DNA of 12,706 nt from Candidatus Omnitrophota bacterium. Lineage in GTDB: Bacteria; Omnitrophota; Gorgyraeia; Pluralincolimonadales; Pluralincolimonadaceae. The DNA lies in the NCBI GenBank assembly GCA_028715315.1, contig JAQUSA010000016.1:1-12706 (forward strand), written 5' to 3'. Shown piece by piece: positions 1 to 6,703 of the stretch (position 1 is the stretch's first letter; every line of letters begins with the position of its first letter). The translations under genes were made by a program, and so were the position numbers. The notes beneath the pieces are model-generated. The model searched no databases. It was not told the origin of the DNA and saw only the letters and a program-made list of their open reading frames with translations.

Positions 1-788
1 GGGAATTTCCCGTTCTCCACGTCTTCCCTGTACCTCTTGAAAGCGTTGGATAACTGCGGCCAGAGGTCCGCGTATTTCTTCACGAATTTCGGGGTGAACC
101 TGTCGAACATCCCTATCATATCGTTGGTAACGAGGACCTGCCCGTCGCAATGCGGCCCCGCGCCGATGCCTATCGTCGGTATCTCGAGCTTCCCGCTGAT
201 CATCTCCGCGAGCTTGTCCGGGACGCACTCGAGCACTATCGCGAAACATCCGGCCTTCTCGAGGGCAAGCGCCGAATCGACCAGTTTCCGGGCGCTCTTC
301 GCGTCCTTGCCCTGGACCCTGAACCCGCCGAGCTGCGTCGCCGTCTGCGGCGTAAGCCCTATATGCCCGAGGACGGGGATACCGGACCTTACGAGCGACT
401 TCACGGTATCGGCCATCTCCGCGCCGCCTTCGATCTTGACCGCGCCGCAGCCGCCTTCCTTAATGAACCTGCCGGCGTTGCGGATGGTCTCTTTATCCCC
501 GATATTATATGTCATGAAAGGCATGTCGCCTATGAGCAGCGCGTATTTGACGCCGCGCCTGGCGGCCTTGGAATGGTGCACCATCTCGTCCATAGTGACG
601 GGTATGGTCGACTCGTAGCCGAGGACGGTCATCGCGAGCGAATCTCCCACCAGTATCATATCCATGCCCGCCTCGTCTATAAGACGGCCGGACGGGTAGT
701 CGTAAGCGGTAAGCATCGTTATCTTCCTGCCTTCCTGCTTTTTCCTGAGGATATCGGGAATAGTGACCTTCCTGCGCTCCATATGCAT
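1..788 (-). CDS. panB: 3-methyl-2-oxobutanoate hydroxymethyltransferase (partial, 3' end cut by window)
   Basis: PanB transfers a hydroxymethyl group from 5,10-methylene-THF to 2-oxoisovalerate, giving ketopantoate, the first committed step of pantothenate and CoA synthesis. My translation of the minus strand reads about 262 residues. It shows the family's Mg-binding and catalytic positions: the LVGDS motif (Asp49), the second acidic site in IGDMPFM (Asp88), VKIEGG (Glu120) and VLECVP (Glu187), plus IGIGAG further on. The frame is still open at base 1, at a VENGKFP segment that lies very near the usual C-terminus, so only a few residues are lost. The ATG at 788 shares one base with the metH stop (TGATG), and a GAAAGG sits 5 bases upstream; a second in-frame ATG at 782 is the alternative start. 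As the last visible gene of the C1 operon, it uses the methylene-THF made by the genes upstream. Confidence 0.95.
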   Translation of the reverse strand, partial: MHMERRKVTIPDILRKKQEGRKITMLTAYDYPSGRLIDEAGMDMILVGDSLAMTVLGYESTIPVTMDEMVHHSKAARRGVKYALLIGDMPFMTYNIGDKETIRNAGRFIKEGGCGAVKIEGGAEMADTVKSLVRSGIPVLGHIGLTPQTATQLGGFRVQGKDAKSARKLVDSALALEKAGCFAIVLECVPDKLAEMISGKLEIPTIGIGAGPHCDGQVLVTNDMIGMFDRFTPKFVKKYADLWPQLSNAFKRYREDVENGKF

Positions 789-3235
789 CACGACCTTTCT
801 TTCATGAGCGACTTGACTATATTGACCGCTTCTATCGCGTCGCGCGCGTATGCCGACGCACCGATCTCCTTCGCGAACGCCTCCGTCACTACGGCGCCGC
901 CGACTATCGTCTTGAAGTTAAGGCCCCTCTTCTTCAACTCCTTTATGACGCGCTCCATCTGTATCATCGTCGTGGTCATCAGCGCGCTGAGGCCTATTAT
1001 GTCGGCCTTGACCTTTACGGCTTCTTTTATGATGGCATCCGCGGAGACCCCCCTGCCGAGGTCGTATATCCTGTAACCGTGGTTCTCGAGGACCGATATC
1101 ACGATATTCTTGCCGATGTCGTGGATGTCGCCCTCTACGGTGGCTATCACGATGGTCCCCTTGTCCTCCCGGTCCCCGGGCTTTATCTCTTTCTTCAGCC
1201 GTCCGAACGCACGCTGGACAGACTCCGCCGACAGTATCACCTGCGGCAGGAAATACTCCCTCTTCCCGAATTTCTGTCCGACTATCTCAAGCGCAGGTAT
1301 GAGTATCTTGCTGTTTATCTCGAGAGGCACAATTCCCTGCGCGAGCGCCTCCTCCACGTATCCGGAGATGTTATCTTTATCTCCGTAAAGGACCGCTTCC
1401 CTTAGGCGCGTCCTGACGTCCTTGGCAGCCGCCCCTTCGCGTGACGCGGACAGCCCGTCCGCGGACAGCTTTTTCCTGACGGCTTCCGCCGCGGGGCTTA
1501 ACGCGTCCTTGAGGAATTTCTTTATCCCCGCATCGGTGGTCGCCCTTTTCTTCTTCTGCTTGGCGACCCAGAACATATTATCATCGCTCGGGTTGATTAT
1601 GGCCAGGTCGAGCCCGAAGGCCAGCGCAAGGCCAAAGAAGTCCGCGTTAATCTTCCTCCTGTTCGGAAGCCCGAACGAGACGTTGCTTACTCCAAGTGAT
1701 GACGGGAAACCTTTCTTCTTGAGCCCTTTTATCGCCTTCAGAGTCTCTGCCGCCTGTTCCGGCTTTGCCGATATGGCCAGGGTCAGCGGGTCGACGATAA
1801 TGTCTTCCCTGCGTATTCCGAGCGCCATCGCCTTCCTGATCACGCCTTCGGCTATCTTAATGCGGGCTTTGGTGTCCTTCGGTATGCCGCGATTATCCAG
1901 CGCCAGCACGAGGACCGCCGCGCCGTATTTTTTCGCCAGCGGAAGGATAGAATTTATCTTATCCTTTTCACCGTTGACCGAGTTGATCAGGGGCTTTCCC
2001 GCGACTTCCTTGAGCGCGGCTTCCACGGCAAAAGGATTAGCGCTATCTATGGAAATAGGCGCTTCGCTGACCCCCTGGACCGCCTCGACGGCAGGACCGA
2101 TAGTATCCTGTTCGCGGGTCCCCGGCACGCCCACGTTCACGTCCAGGATATCGGCGCCTTTCCTGCTCTGTTCTATTGCCTCGCGCCTGATTATGATATT
2201 CTTGCCCTGCCTGATCTCCTCCTGGAGGTCCTTCTTGCCGGTAGGGTTTATCCTCTCTCCGATGATAAGCGGCCTCGTCTTGGCGCCGAGTTCGACGACC
2301 TTGGTCCGTGACGATAGCCTGAAGGCCGGTATATACTTCCTTTTTGCGGGTTTCTTTTTAGACAGGGCAGACCTTATCTCTTTTATGTGTTCCGGCGTCG
2401 TGCCGCAGCAGCCGCCTATCACATTGACTCCGAGCCCGGCGAACGTAACCGCGTACTTTGCGAAAGCTTTAGGGCTCTCGGGGAAATAGGTCTTTCCGTT
2501 GCGCAGTTCCGGCAGGCCCGCGTTGGGCTGGCACGATATGAACCCGTCGGTGCCCGAGGATATCTCCCTTACCGCTTTTATCAGCTCTTTAGGCCCGGTG
2601 GAACAGTTGGTGCCGATTATATCCGCGCCGAGAGAATTCATCAAGACCGCGAAGGCCGCCGGCGTAGTGCCGTAGGTGCTGCGCTCTCCGCCTTCGAAAG
2701 TCATCTGCGCCTGTACCGGTATCCCGCCGATCTCCTTCGCCGCTATCACAGCGGCCTTGAGCTCCTTGATGTCCGCGAATGTCTCCAGTATGATAAGGTC
2801 GCATCCGCCTTCCTTCAGTTTCCTTATCTGGTCCTCAAAGGCCTTGACCGCCTCATCAAACGACAGGTCCCCCAGCGGGGTAACCTGCCTGTCCAGGGGC
2901 CCTACCGAACCCGCGACATATATCTTCCTTGAAGCGCACGCAGACGCAGCCGAACATGCAATGCGCGCAGCCTCATAATTTATCCTGTCGGCGTCATTTT
3001 CGAGACCGTAGGCGGCAAGCTTGATCTTGCTCGCGCCGAATGAATTGGTCTCGATGATATCTGCGCCGGCATTTATATAGTCCCTGTGTATATTCCTTAT
3101 GACTTTGGGGTTAGATATGTTGAGCTCTTCCGGGCAGGCTCCCGCCTTCAGCGCTCCTGTCTCCTGCAGGACCGTGCCGAGGGCGCCGTCGTATATCAGT
3201 ATCTCATTTTTTAGCCTTGCTAATATTCCCTTCAT
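788..3235 (-). CDS. metH: Cobalamin-dependent methionine synthase, short form without activation domain
   Basis: MetH moves the methyl group of 5-methyl-THF through a bound cobalamin to homocysteine, giving methionine. The 815-residue protein holds the first three modules of the family. The homocysteine-binding barrel (about 1-290) has the zinc cysteines: Cys211 in GTNCSTG and Cys276/Cys277 in GGCCGT. The pterin-binding barrel (about 310-575) has GERINPTG, DILDVNVG and SIDS. The cap and B12-binding domains (about 600-815) have EGDIHDIGKN, with His705 as the axial cobalt ligand, and SALMTTTM. The fourth module, the AdoMet-binding activation domain of the roughly 1200-residue E. coli enzyme, is absent and is encoded by the gene just upstream. 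The ATG at 3235 has AAGGAAGG in front of it. The first 32 bases overlap the end of the activation-domain gene, and the stop shares a base with panB, so translation is probably coupled on both sides. Confidence 0.96.
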   Translation of the reverse strand: MKGILARLKNEILIYDGALGTVLQETGALKAGACPEELNISNPKVIRNIHRDYINAGADIIETNSFGASKIKLAAYGLENDADRINYEAARIACSAASACASRKIYVAGSVGPLDRQVTPLGDLSFDEAVKAFEDQIRKLKEGGCDLIILETFADIKELKAAVIAAKEIGGIPVQAQMTFEGGERSTYGTTPAAFAVLMNSLGADIIGTNCSTGPKELIKAVREISSGTDGFISCQPNAGLPELRNGKTYFPESPKAFAKYAVTFAGLGVNVIGGCCGTTPEHIKEIRSALSKKKPAKRKYIPAFRLSSRTKVVELGAKTRPLIIGERINPTGKKDLQEEIRQGKNIIIRREAIEQSRKGADILDVNVGVPGTREQDTIGPAVEAVQGVSEAPISIDSANPFAVEAALKEVAGKPLINSVNGEKDKINSILPLAKKYGAAVLVLALDNRGIPKDTKARIKIAEGVIRKAMALGIRREDIIVDPLTLAISAKPEQAAETLKAIKGLKKKGFPSSLGVSNVSFGLPNRRKINADFFGLALAFGLDLAIINPSDDNMFWVAKQKKKRATTDAGIKKFLKDALSPAAEAVRKKLSADGLSASREGAAAKDVRTRLREAVLYGDKDNISGYVEEALAQGIVPLEINSKILIPALEIVGQKFGKREYFLPQVILSAESVQRAFGRLKKEIKPGDREDKGTIVIATVEGDIHDIGKNIVISVLENHGYRIYDLGRGVSADAIIKEAVKVKADIIGLSALMTTTMIQMERVIKELKKRGLNFKTIVGGAVVTEAFAKEIGASAYARDAIEAVNIVKSLMKERS

Positions 3236-3869
3236 ATACCTTCCTTACAGGCTTGTCGCCGGACTTCACGAGCCCTATGCACGCCGTCACGGATTTCTCC
3301 GGAACCATAATATAGCTCTTCGTCGCCCTGACGCCTATCTTAGAGGCCTTAAGCGCCTTCAATAACTTCCCCTGGTCGAATACCGTCCAGTCCCCGTATC
3401 CGGGGCTGAAACGCGTCACCGTAGAAAAACCTTCGGCACGCGCGTTCTTCGTTACTATGGCGTCTATCCGGTCCGCCAGGGCTTCAACAGCCTCGGAACC
3501 GACGGCGTCAAGCACAGTCGCAGACGCTATCTCGCCCCTCTTTACGTACGCGTTTACCCTGTCAACGAGCTCCCCGCCTATCGTGCAGGCGAAGAGCGCC
3601 GCCTTTGACGCGTCCTTAAGGTGTTTCGACAGCGACGCGCTCTTTACCGCGAATTTCGACGAGACGAACCTTACCGTGCCACCCCTGGCGCTTACGTCGA
3701 ATACCGCGAAGACGGCCTTCGGCTCTATCAGCGAATACCCCTCATCGATAATGCCGGCGATGAAGGACAGTATCTTCTTATCCGCCCTGGTCTTGTACTT
3801 CGCGAACTTAAGACGTGACAGGACGAGTTCCGGCGGTATCTTTATTGGGATGTTCTTCAGAAAGACGAT
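3204..3869 (-). CDS. Free-standing MetH activation (AdoMet-binding, reactivation) domain protein, apparent ATC start
   Basis: The product, about 221 residues, matches the C-terminal activation domain of MetH, which binds AdoMet and flavodoxin and remethylates cobalamin that has been oxidised. The diagnostic stretch is RFSPGYGDW (Arg153 to Trp161), the counterpart of the AdoMet-binding R-x-x-x-G-Y motif. It is followed by a conserved IGVRATKSYIMVPEKSV segment. Upstream of it, FACTIGGELVDRV also fits the family. The frame has no ATG, GTG or TTG between an in-frame stop in metF and a GTG at 3515. Starting at 3515 would discard about 118 plausible domain residues. I place the start at ATC 3869, seven bases after an AGGAG, giving an N-terminus (VFLKNIPIKIPPELV) that fits the family. 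An unusual start codon, a +1 shift from metF or a base error are the alternatives. The gene ends inside metH. Confidence 0.85.
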   Translation of the reverse strand: MVFLKNIPIKIPPELVLSRLKFAKYKTRADKKILSFIAGIIDEGYSLIEPKAVFAVFDVSARGGTVRFVSSKFAVKSASLSKHLKDASKAALFACTIGGELVDRVNAYVKRGEIASATVLDAVGSEAVEALADRIDAIVTKNARAEGFSTVTRFSPGYGDWTVFDQGKLLKALKASKIGVRATKSYIMVPEKSVTACIGLVKSGDKPVRKVYEGNISKAKK

Positions 3870-3876
3870 CTCAGGT

Positions 3877-3881
3877 CTCCT
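3877..3881 (-). promoter_or_regulatory. Shine-Dalgarno site (AGGAG) for the MetH activation-domain gene
   Basis: A strong AGGAG overlaps the TAG stop of metF and lies 7 bases before the ATC at 3869. No canonical start codon follows in the right frame, so this site is what decides the chosen start. It also places the ribosome at the point where metF translation ends. Confidence 0.6.
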
Positions 3882-4749
3882 AGAGCCCGGCCTTATCCAA
3901 TATCTGCGGGACGAGTTTGTTCCACCCTAACGACATTATATGCACGCCCTGGACCAGGCCCTTCAGTTCTTTTATCGTGCGCGCTGCGATCTCCGCGGCC
4001 TTCTGCTGCCTGTCGGCGGCGCCTTCGATCTCTTCGATGAGCCCGTCCGGCACGAAAATCCCGGCGACGTTCTTGTTCATGAAACGCGCCATCTCCGGCG
4101 ATTTTATTAGTATTATACCGGCGATGATGCATGTATTGAAATGCTTCACTTTTTCCGCGAACTTCGCGAACGCCTCCACGTCATATACGCCCTGCGTCTG
4201 GAAGAACTCCGCGCCCGCGTTTATCTTCTTCTCGAATTTTATAAGCTCCGGCTCGACGGGATCGGCTCCCGGGTTCACTACGGCTCCTATGCAAAATCTC
4301 GGAGCGCCCTTCAGCTCCTTGCCTGCCAGGTCCCTGCCTGCTTCCAGTATCCGCAATGCCCCGATAAGCTGCACGGAATCCAGGTCAAAGACCGGTTTCG
4401 CTTCCGGGTGGTCCCCGCGCACAGGGTGGTCGCCCGTAAGGACAAGGATGTTCTCTATGCCCAATACCGCCGCGGAGAGCGCGTCGGACTGAAGCGCTAT
4501 CCTGTTGCGGTCGCGGCATGTCAGCTGGTATACGGGCTCGATGCCTTTTTCTTTAAGAAGGCATGATACGGCGAGAGAACCGAGCCTCATTACCGCGCTC
4601 TGCGAGTCGGTCACGTTTATCGCGTCGATCCTGGATTTCAGCAATTCCGCTTCTTCCATCTGCGACTTTACGTCTATGCCTTTCGGCGGGCCTATCTCGG
4701 CCGTTACGATGAATTTTCCGTTCTTTATTTTTTCTTTTAAGGTCATCAT
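3880..4749 (-). CDS. metF: 5,10-methylenetetrahydrofolate reductase catalytic subunit
   Basis: MetF is the flavin barrel enzyme that reduces 5,10-methylene-THF to 5-methyl-THF, the last step before the methyl group is handed to MetH. The 289 residues match the usual length of bacterial MetF. Visible hallmarks are the TAEIGPP segment with the conserved active-site Glu near residue 18, QLTCRDRNR, the NILVLTGDHP strand with the Asp that contacts folate and flavin, and AEFFQTQGVYD with the conserved Gln. The ATG at 4749 overlaps the metV stop as ATGA, and an AGGA lies 7 bases upstream; a second ATG follows immediately at 4746. The direct metV-metF pairing is the arrangement seen in acetogens such as Moorella and Acetobacterium, where MetF works with the Fe-S protein MetV rather than directly with NAD(P)H. 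The electron donor here is not visible. Confidence 0.95.
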   Translation of the reverse strand: MMTLKEKIKNGKFIVTAEIGPPKGIDVKSQMEEAELLKSRIDAINVTDSQSAVMRLGSLAVSCLLKEKGIEPVYQLTCRDRNRIALQSDALSAAVLGIENILVLTGDHPVRGDHPEAKPVFDLDSVQLIGALRILEAGRDLAGKELKGAPRFCIGAVVNPGADPVEPELIKFEKKINAGAEFFQTQGVYDVEAFAKFAEKVKHFNTCIIAGIILIKSPEMARFMNKNVAGIFVPDGLIEEIEGAADRQQKAAEIAARTIKELKGLVQGVHIMSLGWNKLVPQILDKAGL

Positions 4750-5408
4750 TGCCTCTTCCTGACAGCGTCGACCGTGATCTTACGCGGCCTGACTGACTTC
4801 GAATGGTCCTTTGGCGGCAGGACTTTTTTCATCTTATCAAGGTTCCCGGTATCCCTGAGCCTGTTATATATCAATAGCCACCCGCAATCTATCTCGGGGC
4901 TTACCTCGCATTTTCCGTCCTTGACTCCCCCGCACGGGCCGTTCTGGAGCCCCTTCGGGCACAACGCGTTCGGGCAGTAGCCGCCCGTTACGAATAACGT
5001 GCAGTCACCGCAAAGCGCGCATACCTCGTTGAATTTCCCCGCCCTCTCGGACTGCCCGAGAAAGAGGGTATCGTTCGCGGGCACGACGCTCATGCCCGTC
5101 CCGAGGGATACCGTATGGGCGCCGTCGCCGCAGCTCATCAGGAGCAGGACCTGCGACCCGGAAAGCTCATCCTTGCTGTCGCGCGCGCGCTTCCTTACTT
5201 CAAGCAGGTTGCACGGCGTGTCCCATACCTCCGCGGCGGCCACCTTCTTGCCGTTGGCCTCGAGGAAATCCTTCATCTTCCTCACCTCGTCCTCTCCGCC
5301 CGTCTTGCACACCGTCGCGCACTGCGTACAGCCTATTATGAATACCCTCTCGACTTTCTCGAGGCATTTCATTATATCTTCGGCCTTTTTCTGTTTTGTG
5401 ATTATCAT
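4746..5408 (-). CDS. metV: MetV, cysteine-rich Fe-S partner of MetF (MTHFR C-terminal domain family)
   Basis: MetV belongs to the family annotated as methylenetetrahydrofolate reductase C-terminal domain. In acetogens it forms a complex with MetF and is thought to carry electrons to the flavin. The 220-residue protein has 14 cysteines. The clearest groups are CTQCATVC (27, 30, 34) near the N-terminus and a dense cluster CALCGDC (130, 133, 136), GGYCPNALCPKG (145, 150), NGPCGG (159), KCEV (167) and DCGW (175), consistent with one or more iron-sulfur clusters. I chose the ATG at 5408, which overlaps the folD stop as ATGA and gives the N-terminus MIITKQKKAED. A longer reading from 5447 adds only residues that are folD read out of frame. 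No HdrABC, MvhD or RnfC2-like partner lies next to it, so the donor is presumably encoded elsewhere. Confidence 0.93.
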   Translation of the reverse strand: MIITKQKKAEDIMKCLEKVERVFIIGCTQCATVCKTGGEDEVRKMKDFLEANGKKVAAAEVWDTPCNLLEVRKRARDSKDELSGSQVLLLMSCGDGAHTVSLGTGMSVVPANDTLFLGQSERAGKFNEVCALCGDCTLFVTGGYCPNALCPKGLQNGPCGGVKDGKCEVSPEIDCGWLLIYNRLRDTGNLDKMKKVLPPKDHSKSVRPRKITVDAVRKRQ

Positions 5409-6220
5409 TTCTTCATCTGCTCCTTGAAGAGCGCGATGCAATTGCACATCGACATTATGACCGTCAGCGGCCCGACTCCGCCCGGTACGGGCGTCAGGAA
5501 ACCGGCCCTTTTCCTGGCCGCTTCAAATTCCACGTCGCCGACTATCCTGCCGCCAACCTTCGTTATGCCGACATCGACGACCACCGCGCCGCGTTTTATC
5601 CAACTGCCCTTTATGAGGTCCGGCTTGCCAACCGCGGAGACGAGTATCTCGGCCCGCGCTATATGCTCTTTCAGCTTACCGCGCTCCGCGGTGCCTATGT
5701 GGCAGACCGTTACGGTCGCCAGCTTATCCAGCAGGGACATCGCGATGGGCTTCCCTACGAGTTCGCCGTGCCCCACCACGACAGCTTCCCTGCCGAAAAG
5801 GCTTATGCCGGTGGACCTTATCATCTCCATGACGGCTGACGCGGTCGGGTTCACCCTCTCGACGTTCTTCGCCGGGTCTATATAATATATCGTCTGTTTC
5901 AGGTTTATCGTTTTAGGCACGGGCAGCCCGAGCATTATCGCGGTCGTGGACTTGTCCCTGTTCAGCTTCTTGATCACGCGGATAAGCTCGTCGTGCGATA
6001 CGGAATTGCTCAGGCGGATCTTCCTGTACTTTATTCCGAGCTCCTTAGCGAGTTTCTCCTGCGAATTTATATATATCGTCGCGGGCTTATGCCCGCCGAC
6101 CTGTATGACGGAGAGCATCGGCGCCTTGCCGTATTTTTTCCTTATGGCGGACACCTCGCGCCTTATCTGAGCCTTAAGTTTCGACGCGAGCTCGCGTCCG
6201 TTAAGCATCCTTGCTTTCAT
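5405..6220 (-). CDS. folD: Divergent FolD: methylene-THF dehydrogenase, probably without cyclohydrolase activity
   Basis: FolD normally interconverts 5,10-methylene-THF and 10-formyl-THF by a dehydrogenase and a cyclohydrolase step in one active site. The 271 residues align without gaps to E. coli FolD (288 residues, recalled from memory) over about the first 125 positions, and the C-terminal TPVPGGVGPLTV signature is intact. The catalytic set is not: Tyr50 is kept (IYINSQEK), but Lys54 is Gln, Gln98 is Gly (AIMLGLPVP), and the KDVDG segment with Asp121 reads KNVER with Glu121. About 16 residues that end in the Pro-Cys before Thr142 in E. coli are absent. The nucleotide fold remains (VVVGHGELVGKP, 147-158), with His-Gly where many NADP enzymes have Arg-Ser, so NADH use is possible. 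fchA ends on the base before this ATG, which suggests FchA does the cyclohydrolase step. Another substrate cannot be excluded. Confidence 0.85.
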   Translation of the reverse strand: MKARMLNGRELASKLKAQIRREVSAIRKKYGKAPMLSVIQVGGHKPATIYINSQEKLAKELGIKYRKIRLSNSVSHDELIRVIKKLNRDKSTTAIMLGLPVPKTINLKQTIYYIDPAKNVERVNPTASAVMEMIRSTGISLFGREAVVVGHGELVGKPIAMSLLDKLATVTVCHIGTAERGKLKEHIARAEILVSAVGKPDLIKGSWIKRGAVVVDVGITKVGGRIVGDVEFEAARKRAGFLTPVPGGVGPLTVIMSMCNCIALFKEQMKK

Positions 6221-6703
6221 CTAACGGCCCATCCATTTCCTGTTCAATTTTACGAGGTTATCGGCGGCCTGCGCGGAAGCTTTCAGCAACAGCTCCGCGG
6301 CATATAGGTCGCCCATCAGGTTCCTGTTGCCTATCTTCCTCAGCCTCGGGCAGAATTTCAGCCCGGCAGAGGAAAGTTTCGCGATCTCAGATACGCATAA
6401 CGTGGCCTTCTTTATCGCGGCCTTGCTCTTCGTCCTGGCATATTCATCATATGCCCTGGCGTCCCTTTCAACGTATGAACTGAGCCTCTTCACGAGAGTC
6501 TCGGCCTTCCCGAGTATGTTCTTCGCGTCCCTTTCGTATACCCTGTACCTCTTCTTGCCTATCGTGAAATTCGCGACCTTCATCAATAGCGCAGCCCCGA
6601 GGGCACCGGCCAAAGCGGCCGCCGCCCCTCCGCCCGGGACAGGTTTCCCTTGCCCGAGCGCCTTGATAAATGCATCGATCCTGTTCCTGTCGGATATCAT
6701 CAT
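6221..6703 (-). CDS. fchA: Methenyl-THF cyclohydrolase, FchA/cyclodeaminase family, short form
   Basis: FchA interconverts 10-formyl-THF and 5,10-methenyl-THF. The protein belongs to the formiminotransferase-cyclodeaminase C-terminal family: it begins DRNRIDAFIKAL, continues with the signature PVPGGGAAAALAGALGAAL (about 22-40), and then KVANFTIGKKRY. The rest is helical and lysine-rich, with GNRNLMGDLYAAELLL in place of the usual GNPNxxSDxGVA stretch. At 160 residues it is about 45 shorter than typical FchA (roughly 205-210). It seems to lack part of the central loop and the last helix, with no sign of a frameshift. The ATG at 6703 follows the fhs stop with no base between, a second ATG lies at 6700, and there is no good ribosome site, so translation is probably coupled to fhs. 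Its presence next to a FolD with altered catalytic residues gives it an essential-looking role here. Confidence 0.9.
   Translation of the reverse strand: MMISDRNRIDAFIKALGQGKPVPGGGAAAALAGALGAALLMKVANFTIGKKRYRVYERDAKNILGKAETLVKRLSSYVERDARAYDEYARTKSKAAIKKATLCVSEIAKLSSAGLKFCPRLRKIGNRNLMGDLYAAELLLKASAQAADNLVKLNRKWMGR

Noticed and set aside
150..1076. Long open frames on the plus strand, for example 150-1076, 1422-2489, 9954-11000 and 10487-11575
   Set aside because: Each lies opposite a well-supported minus-strand gene. The translations show no family motif; they arise from the GC-rich codon use of the gene on the other strand.
3204..3515. GTG at 3515 as the start of the activation-domain gene
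   Set aside because: The same frame continues upstream for about 118 codons of plausible, family-like sequence, and the product would lack half the domain.
3876..3890. Programmed +1 frameshift at CTC TAG G joining MetF to the activation domain
   Set aside because: The frame offset fits, but CUC does not re-pair well after a +1 slip, there is no upstream stimulatory Shine-Dalgarno site as in prfB, and an AGGAG is placed for a separate start. Kept only as an alternative.
3893..4132. Nested minus-strand frames at 2589-2804, 3893-4132 and 11870-12148
   Set aside because: They lie wholly inside metH, metF and the glycoside hydrolase in another frame and give arginine-rich, low-complexity translations without motifs.
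5409..5447. Longer start for metV at 5447
   Set aside because: The added residues are folD codons read in another frame, and the ATG at 5408 forms a standard ATGA overlap with the folD stop.
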